Shown here one piece after another: positions 34,691 to 46,000 of a stretch of 64,000 nt of DNA. The notes under the pieces were generated by a model. The model had not been told where the DNA came from. It saw only the letters and a program-made list of their open reading frames with translations, and did not search any database. Source of the DNA: Chrysopilus asiliformis (lineage: Eukaryota > Arthropoda > Insecta > Diptera > Rhagionidae); contig OZ035960.1 in NCBI GenBank assembly GCA_964034945.1, positions 50,595,706 to 50,659,705 on the forward strand, read 5' to 3'. The position numbers and the translations under genes are program-made. Within the stretch, counting starts at the first letter, position 1; the number at the start of each line of letters is the position of its first letter.

Positions 34691-37233
34691 TTCGTGATTA
34701 ATTCAACGCAGTACATATTGTACAATATGCTTTAAAAAAATACTTTTATTGCTCAACGAACACCTACAAACCACTTTACTTACTCTCAAAAGATTTAGTT
34801 TTAAATTATTTCAGTCATTTTCGAATTTATGCGCCGAAGGGGCGGCAAAAATAAATATTGCCCAGGGTGAAGGAAAAGCTAGATCGGGCCCTTTTATAGA
34901 CCTAGAGAATAAAATAGATGAATCGGGACTTCCAAGATATGTTGTTTTAATTAGTTATCTAAATATTTGAAGTTGGTACTTTTTTGAGCAATTTGAGAAA
35001 TTGACGAAAAATACTCAGAGCGTTGACATTTACAACTGATTCGTCAATTTATCTAGAATACTATATCTTTTGTGAATACTTTTTTTAAGTACTATTTAAT
35101 GGCATTGTAGGTACAAAAAACAGGACACTTTAGTTTGATTAAACTTTTCCAAGTGAATGAATCAAAAATTGGATGTTTTACTACACTATGCTATATTAAA
35201 GTGTATTCTGGTTCATCTTTTACTTTTTTTCGTGTCTCGGGAAATCTGAAAATCGCAGAAAAATTCTTTCAACAAACTGATTCTGGTTAAAGTCCATTGG
35301 TTGCATTCATCAGCTAATGGGCCATGCGAGAATTCATGCTGTTCAACAACAACAACAAAAAAAACTTTCAGCAGCATTCATGGTGGCAGAATTCCAGTAT
35401 AAGGACGAAAAATTCTAGTGCAGTATCCTGTAGTATATTTTTGTTCGCATAGTAGAACTGTTTTTTTTTTTCAAAAATAACAACAACATCAGGTAGGTAA
35501 CAAAAAAAAATTTAAGGAGTAAAATAACATGAAATGGTATGTTTTTTTTTTGCTGTTGTGCTACCATCCCTTCACTTTATCCAGAAGACGACTTTTTCAC
35601 CGTAGAAAAACTCTAAAGGATGCACTTTAAGGATATAAAAACTTCCATCCTATCTCGCTGAATTATATTCAGGCGATTTTTTTTCTTCATGTTATTTTCT
35701 CGTGTTTTTTCCGCAATTTTATACTAAACTCCACTCTGCAATGCTCCTGGCGTGGAGACTTCACCAGGAATTATGTTATTGGCTGCCAACAAGGAAAAAA
35801 AATGAGAGCTCCGCGCTTATAATTTCAGCAAGGTAGAAGGCGAATTGTAGCCTTCTGAAGCAATATATATCTATATATTTAAAAAAAATGAGTACTAGCA
35901 AAAAAAAAGTTGGAAAATGAGGAAAAAGGATATTCGTACTAGATGTGCAAGCATACTTGAAATTTTCTAATTTTTTTAATTGGATTATTATCCCGACTCA
36001 ATCCAGCGGTTGGTATTGAAATTCCTTCTTCCTTTTTCTCGTTGTGTTAAAAAACACGAACTCTACGAGATTTTCGCTTTGGATTTTTTATTTAAATTCT
36101 TTAAAGTACGTATTTACGAGCATTTAAAAAGTCCCTGTTAAATTTAGTCAAAATATTCAGATAAGGTTTCAAGTTTTAGTGCTCCAACCATCCCAGGACT
36201 CCAAATTTTCTGGGAAAATGAAAACTTTTTCTCCTTGAAACTCATAATTATGTTCGGAGTTGAATGTGCGTCGCCCGCCGTGCGTCTCGTACTGCCCAAT
36301 TGGAGTGAGTGGAACGTGGATAGCTCTAGCCTGGTTCCTTCCTGCCTGTCCGGAATCTATTTATTTAGATTAGATGTTGTAGGACGAGGCAACAACGTTC
36401 GATAAGCATCATTGTTATCATGTCCAAAACAATTTCCTCCCCTAATCACGTAGGTTGGCTAATTTACAAGATGAAGACAGATTCCGGGAATGGTGGTAAG
36501 TTTCCTTCAGGTCATCATGCCAACGAATAACAAAAAGTGCAGAGGAAGCTCTAGAAAAGAAGACATCATCATGGCCGCTATAGATTAAGTAGGGTAGATA
36601 AAGGTGACAATTTTTTGTTCCTTCCTTCATGGGTTTCAATGATCGTTTGATGTTGTAAGATTTCCTAGCTTTACTGTTGTTAAGGTGGCGATTTGTTGCT
36701 TTCGTGTTGGAAATTTAAAAAAAAATCTTGTTGGGTGATAGAAGCCAGAAAAGAAATATTTTACGCGCGTGTCACACAGAACCAACAATTTTTACAAACT
36801 GATTTTTTTTTTCATTAAAAGAAAAACATGTTTTGAATCCAAAAATAAAATACTCTCAAATTCACAATATTTTTTGTTTCCATTACCTGAATTCAATGAT
36901 ATGTTCCGAAAAATGTAGAAAATACATATTGTTTTTATTAATTTTTTGTCTGTTTTCACGAAAATGGATATTTGCAGCTAAAATTATTGAAGGAAGTCCC
37001 GATGTGCGCCATGATTGTTTTTTGTAAATTTGATTTTATTAAATTGCAGACGTATAACGGATCTACTTAAAAACTAATGAGGCGCGGGGTTTTTAAGGAC
37101 TAAACCTCTACTTCAATGATATTTCAACAAAACTGAAGATACATTTTACTTTGGACGTTGAAAATATCCGCCTGCGGCGCATTTCTCTTAAACAAATTTA
37201 CACAAAATTTTGTAAAAAATTTCTTTTGAAGCT
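34691..37233. other. AT-rich DNA of 2.5 kb without a supported gene
   Basis: No recognised repeats and no frame above 73 codons. The GC-richer part near 36260-36360 could be untranslated or regulatory single-copy sequence, but nothing specific supports this. Confidence 0.4.
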
Positions 37234-37270
37234 ATTTTTACTTTCTTCTACGGAGTATAATAAAGTACTA

Positions 37271-37400
37271 GGGGCTGCGCCCCGAACCGCTTCGCGGTTC
37301 ATCCCCCTTCCGCAGGTCGGCCTTCGGCCTCCCTGCCCCCGTCGGCCTACGGCCTCCACAACTACTCGGCCTTCGGCCTCGCCCCTCACGCTTGAATTGT
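37271..37400. repeat. GC-rich cluster of short palindromes
   Basis: GGGGCTGCGCCCC, GAACCGCTTCGCGGTTC and several CGGCCTTCGGCC-type hairpins follow each other in an otherwise AT-rich genome. No gene is expected here; the base composition differs sharply from the surroundings. Confidence 0.75.
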
Positions 37401-37743
37401 TGGAATTTGATGTATGGAGATGTTACGTAAAATTATTTAAATATATTTCAGCTCTCGCCTTCCTCTTTACTCGGCCTTCGGCCTCCACAACTACTCGGCC
37501 TTCGGCCTCGCCCCTCACGCTTGAATTGTTGGAATTTGATGTATGGAGATGTTACGTAAAATTATTTAAATATATTTCAGCTCTCGCCTTCCTCTTTACT
37601 CGGCCTTCGGCCTCCACAACTACTCGGCCTTCGGCCTCGCCCCTCACGCTTGAATTGTTGGAATTTGATGTATGGAGATGTTACGTAAAATTATTTAAAT
37701 ATATTTCAGCTCTCGCCTTCCTCTTTACTCGGCCTTCGGCCTC
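37355..37743 (+). repeat. Three tandem copies of a 129-bp unit
   Basis: The unit runs from 'ccacaactactcggccttcgg' through 'cttgaattgttggaatttgatg' to 'ctctcgccttcctctttac'. The marker 'gcccctcacg' is at 37381, 37510 and 37639. As 129 is a multiple of 3, a 260-codon frame (37151-37933) passes through; it shows a 43-residue repeat and no domain, so it is not called a gene. Confidence 0.88.
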
Positions 37744-38433
37744 GAGTCAAATGCATATAGTTAACTCAAAAAAGGGAAATTTTTTTTTTCTTTGTTTTTT
37801 TTTTTCATTTTTCTTTGTGACTCAACGGTGTATTACAAAATCGTACTGTTTACTTACAATATATTCAATAACGGTAAAAGGTGGTTATCCACACGGGGAA
37901 ACACAATATTGTGGGAAATGTTATTCTTTTTAATTCATGTCATACATTGAAGCACCAAATCCCTTTAGAATTGCAGAAGATAGCAGGTGAGGACTATACA
38001 TAACGATGGTATCTATACTGTTTTTCGCAGTATTATATTGTTTTTCAGACTCCAATACTGCATAATTGCTTTTTTCCCAAAATACTGTATTTAAATACTT
38101 AGAAAACTTTAATTCTTTAACGTTTCGAAATTCAAATTTATTAATAGCAATGCAAAACGTCAGTGGCAACACAAAACAGTGGCAACACATGGCAAGTGTA
38201 AATACATTCAAACGACGAACAGCGAAGTATTGATGGCAACATGTCATATAGATTCGCTTCTTCCTTTCCCCATCGATTACTGTCTTGTCATTATTCATCC
38301 TTCTTCAGAACGCGTTACTTTGATTTTGCTTTCCATTGTTAATTTTAAAAGAAAAAGAATAAAAATGTCGAAATCAAGAGCAAAAACACAAATTTTCATT
38401 GAATAAAATTTATAATGCGAAAAATACTGTTTT

Positions 38434-38919
38434 TATATCCGTATGGTGAAACCAAAGGGTATATTAGATTTGCCTTACCGTTTGTAACGCCAAGATCCCG
38501 TCATCGCACAAAAAAAATGAATTACACCAGTGTGTTTTCGTCCGTCCGTCTGTGGCGCGGATTCCGGCGCACGGATTGAGCTAGAGACTTGAAATTTTGC
38601 GCAGATCCGTTTTTCGTAAAATGCGAGGCTAAGTTCGTTTATGGGCAAAAATGGACCCTTAGCGGGGGTACCCCCCATACGAACGAAAAAGTTTTTTGCG
38701 AATATCTGAAAAACGGTGCATCTTATCGAAAAAGTGCAGGAAACAAAAGTTATTTATGATATGATTCTACATAAAACTCCCATACATCAAAATCCCATTG
38801 GAATAAATTTTAAAAAATCTTATTGGAAAGTTTGACTTCAAAGTGGAATTTTGGTACGAATATCACCATACGGGTTTTCAAAAATTGCAAGATTGGCAAT
38901 TATAGCTTTTGTTATGTTT
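38434..38919 (+). mobile_element. DINE-1-like Helentron-type element
   Basis: Starts 'atatccgtatggtgaaacc', with a short GTCCGTCCGTCTG tract at 38539, and ends 'gattggcaattatagcttttgttatgttt'. It is shorter than the copy at 18126, mostly through microsatellite loss. Confidence 0.72.
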
Positions 38920-39119
38920 TCAAATTGATTTACTGCTTTTTTAAATTTTTAGGTGAAATATACTGTTTTTTGTCCGAAAAAAGATACCATCGTTAGCTAT
39001 ACATAAAAAGGAGGGGTAGATATTAGTGAGCAAACATTTTTCTTGCGGTGACCTCTCTCATGGTGAAAACCGGATCCGACACCCTTAAGCGCATAAAGAG
39101 GTTTCAAGAGAGGGAGTTT

Positions 39120-39335
39120 ACAGAGAGGGAAAGGGGTTGCTATTAAACTGGATCCGACACACTTGAGTAAGAGATATCAGAAGAAACGGGGATTGGCATC
39201 AAAAAGAATCATATCCTTTATTCTGTCAATAACTGTACCTGTGTGCTGTTTTTGCGTGATGCCGGAACAAACATTCAGACAAACAGACAGAAATACCGAC
39301 CGACATACAGACAGACGGACAAACATAAATTTTAA
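39120..39335 (-). repeat. GTCT-containing Helitron-like fragment
   Basis: On the minus strand a GTCCGTCTGTCTG tract (39270-39320) is followed by 'catcacgcaaaaacagcac', the layout of the CTAG Helitrons. Ends not defined. Confidence 0.4.
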
Positions 39336-39337
39336 GC

Positions 39338-39890
39338 ATAACAGACCCTATAATTGCCAGTCTGGCAGTCTGGCAATTATTAGAAACTCGTATAGTGATA
39401 TTACTATCAAAATTCGAACAATTGTATCAAAATTCCAGTTTGAAGTCAAACTTTCCAATAAGATTTTTTAAAATTTATTCCAATCGGCTTTTTATGTATG
39501 GGAGTTTTATGTAGAATCATATCCTAAATAACTTGTGTTCTTGCACTTTTTTAATAAGATGCACCGTTTTTGAGATATTCACAAAAAACCTTTTCGTTCG
39601 TATGGGGGGTACCCCCCCTAATGGTCCATTTGTGCCCATTAACGAACTTAGCCTCGCATTTTACGAAAAAAGGATCTGCACAAAATTTCAAGTCTCTAGC
39701 TCAATCCGTGCGCCCGCAATCCGCGCCACAGACGGACGGACAGACAGACGGACGGACATGCAAAATTGAATTTTTTTTTATCATTCTAAACACACTGGTG
39801 TAATTCATTTTTTTGTGTAATGACGGGATCTTGGCGTTACAAACTGTAAGGCAAAGTTAGTATATCCTTTGGTTTCAACATACGGGTATA
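39338..39890 (-). mobile_element. DINE-1-like Helentron-type element
   Basis: Minus-strand copy with TATACCCGTATG start at 39890, a GTCCGTCCGTCTGTCC tract near 39730-39760, and the GCCAGACTGGC hairpin near the 3' end, where 9 bp are duplicated ('gtctggcag'). Confidence 0.72.
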
Positions 39891-40388
39891 AAAACAGGCA
39901 GTCATTGGGGACCAACAGAAGTGAAAACAATAATATATGTAAGGTAATTTTGTCGTGTATTTATGCCTATATATTTTTTAACCTGAAATTTTGAAAATAT
40001 ATGCTAATAAGCAGTAAATGTCAAATAAAAGTCAATATGCATATTAAGGTTTGAATTCCTGAGCAGCACATGATTTTCTTATACAACAAATAGCTAGAGA
40101 TATTTAATTCTTTCTGTATAAGAATGCCACGTGCTGTTCAGAAATTTTCTGTGTAATTTTATTTTGCTGTATATTTTAAAAAAAAAAAATCGAATTTTTG
40201 TTATTTTCTGTCTCATTTTATTTTGCTGTATGAAATTTTCCAAAAAAGAACCGATTTTTTGTTGTGTAACAAAGTCACGTGCTGTTCAGAAATTTCATCG
40301 CTAATTTTATTTTGCTCTATACAGTCTTCAAAAAAAATCGATTTTTTCTGTATAAAAAAATTAAATGAAAGTAAATAAGCATTCTTAA

Positions 40389-40882
40389 CCCATTTATACG
40401 CCACCCGGTAAGAATTCTTACCACAACTTTGAATGTTCATCAAAGGTCATCAAATTACTTTTTCGTTGATTGGGTAATTGGATTTTCCCATTTTTGGCCA
40501 CAAAACAGACAAAAACCCTCCCAGAAACGTAAAAATACTCGTTTCTCGCCATTGGTAAGAATTCGTACTACAAAACCTTTTTTCACATTTTTGTTTATTT
40601 TTTCGAAGAATGTACCGCAAAGCGGTAAGGGGTTGAGCCCTTAGATCATTTTTATTCCAAAATCAATAAAAATTTTCACGTTTTTCTGGAAAAAATACCA
40701 CATATTGAGCATAGCAGAGTATTGGCTATTCGCCGTGGTTAAGAATTTTCACCACAATTTTCCGGAAAACTGTGGGTCGGAAAATTCTGAAACTTTTTGA
40801 AAGTCATATTCGACCCAAAAGTAGCTTCCACACAAATTTTGATGGAAAAATTCCCACGCGTCTAAGAGCGGCGAAAAATGGG
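40389..40882. mobile_element. piggyBac-type element flanked by TTAA, with empty site
   Basis: The ends CCCATTT and AAATGGG are flanked by TTAA (40385-40388, 40883-40886). The paralogous block at 42476-42482 reads cTTAAgctgttaaa with a single TTAA, so the pre-insertion site is visible. Internal palindromes GGTAAGAATTCTTACC occur. No transposase. Confidence 0.82.
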
Positions 40883-41025
40883 TTAAGCTGTTAAATTAGC
40901 GTGTCGGTGACGCGAACTCAAGGTTTTACCCATCCAAAAATCGCACAACGCGCCTAAAGAAGTATAATATAAATAAAATAAATAATTTAAGGTCAAAAAA
41001 AAAATTTAAAACAAAACATTTTGTC

Positions 41026-41095
41026 ACCACTCGGAATCGAAACCGCACATCTTGCGCATTGTAGTCTAACACTTATTCAGGAGTAAAAATGTAAA
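41026..41095 (-). repeat. tRNA-like segment 1 (type a)
   Basis: On the minus strand 'gttagactacaatgcgc' is followed by 'ggtttcgattccgagtgg'; the B-box has one extra base. It resembles tRNA anticodon and T arms, but stems are incomplete. Confidence 0.45.
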
Positions 41096-41178
41096 CTTAA
41101 AGATAAATTAAGTAATAAAATATTAAAAAAAGTAAATAAATCAACAAAAAAGAATTGAAAAGAAAAAAAAAGAATTTT

Positions 41179-41250
41179 GCCACCGATAGGAATCGAGAAC
41201 CCGGTGCCTGGCGCATGGTAGTCCAACTTCTAACTCACTGCACTAATCGA
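41179..41250 (-). repeat. tRNA-like segment 2 (type b)
   Basis: Minus strand: 'tagtgcagtgagttagaag' resembles an A-box region, then 'ttggactaccatgcgcc' and a B-box 'gggttctcgattcc' with an inserted TC. Best D-arm of the five; probably a SINE head or dead tRNA. Confidence 0.5.
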
Positions 41251-41461
41251 ACAGTACGAAATGTCGTTTTAACATTGAAGACTTAGTTAGCGGCATATTT
41301 ATAATTTTGAAAGGCAAATAACTAATAAAGTATTATTAAAATTAAACCGACATATCTACAGCTATAGAGCTTTCATTTAAAAAAGGATCATCAAAATCGG
41401 AGCCGCTGGAGCTCTGCGGAAAGAAATCCAAACAAAATCGCTTTGCCTTTTAAATATATAG

Positions 41462-41837
41462 ATTCGTGATCAGCGACCCCGATAACTCCCTAATGACATT
41501 TTTCCTGGAAAAAATGGGAAACGGATATTTGCATTATCCTTACAGGACCTTCCGTTTTGAATTTTGAAAATCTAACACCGGATTCGTGATCAGCGACCCC
41601 AAAAACCCCCAAGTGATACTTTTCAGCCTCCTATTGAGCAGGATTCATGGCGAAAATCACGGTTTAAAAACACCCAAACCCCCTTTACCCCCCGTTCACC
41701 CCCTTAGTGCTAAAATTTCGAAAAATCTCGTCTTAGTGAGCGCCTATGCGATGGTTGGGACATATTCTGAAAGTTTCAAGTCTCTATCTTCAGGGGTTTG
41801 GGCTGGGCGTCAGGTTAAACGATTTTATATATAGAGA
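41462..41837 (-). repeat. Helitron-like element, 3'-truncated
   Basis: The minus strand starts TCTCTATATATAAAATCG, followed by 'gtttaacctgacgcccagcccaaac' and 'gatccggtgttagattttc'-type text, as in the element at 968. It ends at 41462 without the hairpin and CTAG, directly against the duplicated block. Confidence 0.55.
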
Positions 41838-41944
41838 AGATGGTTTTCACTTTTTCCAATAAAAGACGATGCGTAACAGATATTCTTAATTTTACGTTTA
41901 AAAAACTCAATTTCAACAAAAAAAAAATAAAAAATAAATATTTT

Positions 41945-42006
41945 GCCACCGCTCAGAATTGAACCCGTACCTGGCGCGATGTAGTTTACACTTATTCAGT
42001 AGTAAG
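41945..42006 (-). repeat. tRNA-like segment 3 (type a)
   Basis: Minus strand 'actgaataagtgtaaactacatcgcgccagg' then B-box-like 'gggttcaattctgagcgg'. Diverged from segments 1 and 4. Confidence 0.42.
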
Positions 42007-42619
42007 AATATAAATTTTAAAGATAAATTAAGTAATAAAAAAACAGGCAGTCATTGGGGACTGCCAACAGAAGTGAAAACAATAATATATGTAAGGTAAT
42101 TTTGTCGTGTACCTATATATTTTTCAACCTGAAATTTCGAAAATATATGCTAATAAACAGTAAATTTTAAATAAAAGTCAATTATGTATACTAAGGTTTG
42201 AATTCCTGAGCAGCACATGATATTCTTATACAAAAAATGGCTAGATATTTAATTTTTTGTTGTATAACAAAGTCACGCGCTGTTCAGAAATTTTCTGTCT
42301 CATTTTATTTTGCCGTATGAAATTTTCCAAAAAAAAATCGATTTTTTGTTGTATAACAAAGTCACGTGCTGTTCAGAAATTTCCTCGCTAATTTTATTTT
42401 GCTCTGTACTGTCTACCAAAAAAAAATCAATTTTTTCTGTATAAAAAAATCAAATGAAAGCGAATCACAGCATTCTTAAGCTGTTAAATAAGCATGTCGG
42501 TGACGCGAACTCATAAAATTTTACCCATCCAAAAATCACCCAACGCGCCTAAAGAAGTATAATATAAATAAAATAAGTAATTTAAGGTCAAAAAAAAAAT
42601 TAAAAAAAAAACATTTTGT

Positions 42620-42680
42620 CACCACTCGGAATCGAACCCGCACATCTGGCGCATTGTAGTCTAACACTTATTCAGGAGTA
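42620..42680 (-). repeat. tRNA-like segment 4 (type a), best B-box
   Basis: Minus strand contains GGGTTCGATTCCG, a perfect B-box, preceded by 'gttagactacaatgcgccagatgtgc'. The T-stem pairs poorly, so a functional tRNA is unlikely. Confidence 0.5.
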
Positions 42681-42776
42681 AAAATGTAAACTTAAAGATA
42701 AATTAAGTAATAATATATTAATAAAAGTAAAAAAATCAAAAAAAAAATTTGAAAAGAAAAAAAAAAAAAGAATTTG

Positions 42777-42840
42777 TCATCGATAAGAATTGAAGCCTGG
42801 CGCATGGTAGCCCAACTTCTAACTCACTGCACTAATCGAA
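42777..42840 (-). repeat. tRNA-like segment 5 (type b)
   Basis: Counterpart of segment 2 in the second block: 'tagtgcagtgagttagaag' then 'ttgggctaccatgcgccaggcttcaattc', with part of the T-arm deleted. Confidence 0.45.
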
Positions 42841-43074
42841 CAGTACGAAATATCGTTTTAACATTGAAGACTTAGTTAGCGGCATATTTATAATTTTGAA
42901 AGGCAAATTACTAATAAAGTATTATTAAAAATGGGGAAAAAAGTAAAACCGACATATCTACAGCTATAGAGCTTTCATTTAAAAAAAGAATCATCAAAAT
43001 CGGTTCAATAGGAACTGCAGGAGCTCTGTCGAAAGAAATCCATACAAAATCGCTTTGCCTTTTAAATATATAGA

Positions 43075-46000
43075 TTGTATTCATGAAAAATTTCGACCTC
43101 TTAATTTTGCCTAAAAAACATTTCCCGATCACTCCTGAGTCGATTGGAGTCATATTTAAAAAATGTCTTTCTGTCTGTCAGTCTGTCAGTCAGTCTGTCA
43201 GTCTGTCAGTCTGTCAGTCTGTCAGTCTGTCAGTCTGTCAGTCTGTCAGTCTGTCAGTCTGTCAGTCTGTCAGTCTGTCAGTCTGTCAGTCTGTCAGTCT
43301 GTCAGTCTGTCAGTCTGTCAGTCTGTCAGTCTGTCAGTCTGTCAGTCTGTCAGTCTGTCAGTCTGTCAGTCTGTCAGTCTGTCAGTCTGTCAGTCTGTCA
43401 GTCTGTCAGTCTGTCAGTCTGTCAGTCTGTCAGTCTGTCAGTCTGTCAGTCTGTCAGTCTGTCAGTCTGTCAGTCTGTCAGTCTGTCAGTCTGTCAGTCT
43501 GTCAGTCTGTCAGTCTGTCAGTCTGTCAGTCTGTCAGTCTGTCAGTCTGTCAGTCTGTCAGTCTGTCAGTCTGTCAGTCTGTCAGTCTGTCAGTCTGTCA
43601 GTCTGTCAGTCTGTCAGTCTGTCAGTCTGTCAGTCTGTCAGTCTGTCAGTCTGTCAGTCTGTCAGTCTGTCAGTCTGTCAGTCTGTCAGTCTGTCAGTCT
43701 GTCAGTCTGTCAGTCTGTCAGTCTGTCAGTCTGTCAGTCTGTCAGTCTGTCAGTCTGTCAGTCTGTCAGTCTGTCAGTCTGTCAGTCTGTCAGTCTGTCA
43801 GTCTGTCAGTCTGTCAGTCTGTCAGTCTGTCAGTCTGTCAGTCTGTCAGTCTGTCAGTCTGTCAGTCTGTCAGTCTGTCAGTCTGTCAGTCTGTCAGTCT
43901 GTCAGTCTGTCAGTCTGTCAGTCTGTCAGTCTGTCAGTCTGTCAGTCTGTCAGTCTGTCAGTCTGTCAGTCTGTCAGTCTGTCAGTCTGTCAGTCTGTCA
44001 GTCTGTCAGTCTGTCAGTCTGTCAGTCTGTCAGTCTGTCAGTCTGTCAGTCTGTCAGTCTGTCAGTCTGTCAGTCTGTCAGTCTGTCAGTCTGTCAGTCT
44101 GTCAGTCTGTCAGTCTGTCAGTCTGTCAGTCTGTCAGTCTGTCAGTCTGTCAGTCTGTCAGTCTGTCAGTCTGTCAGTCTGTCAGTCTGTCAGTCTGTCA
44201 GTCTGTCAGTCTGTCAGTCTGTCAGTCTGTCAGTCTGTCAGTCTGTCAGTCTGTCAGTCTGTCAGTCTGTCAGTCTGTCAGTCTGTCAGTCTGTCAGTCT
44301 GTCAGTCTGTCAGTCTGTCAGTCTGTCAGTCTGTCAGTCTGTCAGTCTGTCAGTCTGTCAGTCTGTCAGTCTGTCAGTCTGTCAGTCTGTCAGTCTGTCA
44401 GTCTGTCAGTCTGTCAGTCTGTCAGTCTGTCAGTCTGTCAGTCTGTCAGTCTGTCAGTCTGTCAGTCTGTCAGTCTGTCAGTCTGTCAGTCTGTCAGTCT
44501 GTCAGTCTGTCAGTCTGTCAGTCTGTCAGTCTGTCAGTCTGTCAGTCTGTCAGTCTGTCAGTCTGTCAGTCTGTCAGTCTGTCAGTCTGTCAGTCTGTCA
44601 GTCTGTCAGTCTGTCAGTCTGTCAGTCTGTCAGTCTGTCAGTCTGTCAGTCTGTCAGTCTGTCAGTCTGTCAGTCTGTCAGTCTGTCAGTCTGTCAGTCT
44701 GTCAGTCTGTCAGTCTGTCAGTCTGTCAGTCTGTCAGTCTGTCAGTCTGTCAGTCTGTCAGTCTGTCAGTCTGTCAGTCTGTCAGTCTGTCAGTCTGTCA
44801 GTCTGTCAGTCTGTCAGTCTGTCAGTCTGTCAGTCTGTCAGTCTGTCAGTCTGTCAGTCTGTCAGTCTGTCAGTCTGTCAGTCTGTCAGTCTGTCAGTCT
44901 GTCAGTCTGTCAGTCTGTCAGTCTGTCAGTCTGTCAGTCTGTCAGTCTGTCAGTCTGTCAGTCTGTCAGTCTGTCAGTCTGTCAGTCTGTCAGTCTGTCA
45001 GTCTGTCAGTCTGTCAGTCTGTCAGTCTGTCAGTCTGTCAGTCTGTCAGTCTGTCAGTCTGTCAGTCTGTCAGTCTGTCAGTCTGTCAGTCTGTCAGTCT
45101 GTCAGTCTGTCAGTCTGTCAGTCTGTCAGTCTGTCAGTCTGTCAGTCTGTCAGTCTGTCAGTCTGTCAGTCTGTCAGTCTGTCAGTCTGTCAGTCTGTCA
45201 GTCTGTCAGTCTGTCAGTCTGTCAGTCTGTCAGTCTGTCAGTCTGTCAGTCTGTCAGTCTGTCAGTCTGTCAGTCTGTCAGTCTGTCAGTCTGTCAGTCT
45301 GTCAGTCTGTCAGTCTGTCAGTCTGTCAGTCTGTCAGTCTGTCAGTCTGTCAGTCTGTCAGTCTGTCAGTCTGTCAGTCTGTCAGTCTGTCAGTCTGTCA
45401 GTCTGTCAGTCTGTCAGTCTGTCAGTCTGTCAGTCTGTCAGTCTGTCAGTCTGTCAGTCTGTCAGTCTGTCAGTCTGTCAGTCTGTCAGTCTGTCAGTCT
45501 GTCAGTCTGTCAGTCTGTCAGTCTGTCAGTCTGTCAGTCTGTCAGTCTGTCAGTCTGTCAGTCTGTCAGTCTGTCAGTCTGTCAGTCTGTCAGTCTGTCA
45601 GTCTGTCAGTCTGTCAGTCTGTCAGTCTGTCAGTCTGTCAGTCTGTCAGTCTGTCAGTCTGTCAGTCTGTCAGTCTGTCAGTCTGTCAGTCTGTCAGTCT
45701 GTCAGTCTGTCAGTCTGTCAGTCTGTCAGTCTGTCAGTCTGTCAGTCTGTCAGTCTGTCAGTCTGTCAGTCTGTCAGTCTGTCAGTCTGTCAGTCTGTCA
45801 GTCTGTCAGTCTGTCAGTCTGTCAGTCTGTCAGTCTGTCAGTCTGTCAGTCTGTCAGTCTGTCAGTCTGTCAGTCTGTCAGTCTGTCAGTCTGTCAGTCT
45901 GTCAGTCTGTCAGTCTGTCAGTCTGTCAGTCTGTCAGTCTGTCAGTCTGTCAGTCTGTCAGTCTGTCAGTCTGTCAGTCTGTCAGTCTGTCAGTCTGTCA

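Larger units (their letters stand above)
37234..37965 (+). mobile_element. GTCT-array element relative with a GC-rich core instead of the array
   Basis: The left end ATTTTTACTTTCTTCTACGG followed by 'agtataataaagta' equals the terminus of the copy at 28125-28164. The right part ('ataacggtaaaaggtgg', 'attcatgtcatacattga') matches 21770-21830. Between them is a GC-rich hairpin cluster and a 129-bp triplication, with no 8-bp array. Confidence 0.6.
39893..41465 (+). repeat. Duplicated block, copy 1
   Basis: It runs from 'aacaggcagtcattggggac' to 'cttttaaatatatagatt' and is repeated at 42044-43074. It contains two tRNA-like segments and, only in this copy, the TTAA element at 40389-40882. A helix of 'gtcacgtgctgttcagaaattt' modules recurs inside. 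Confidence 0.75.
42044..43074 (+). repeat. Duplicated block, copy 2
   Basis: Second copy of 39893-41465, lacking the TTAA element. It ends 'cttttaaatatatagatt' and adjoins the second large array element, whose terminus it has replaced. Confidence 0.75.

Noticed and set aside
37151..37933. 260-codon frame with a 43-residue repeat
   Set aside because: It follows from the 129-bp triplication (a multiple of 3) inside a repeat element; no domain and no codon-use support.
41026..42840. Functional tRNA genes
   Set aside because: The B-boxes are good, but D-arm and stems are incomplete or carry insertions, and the segments are duplicated with repeat DNA.
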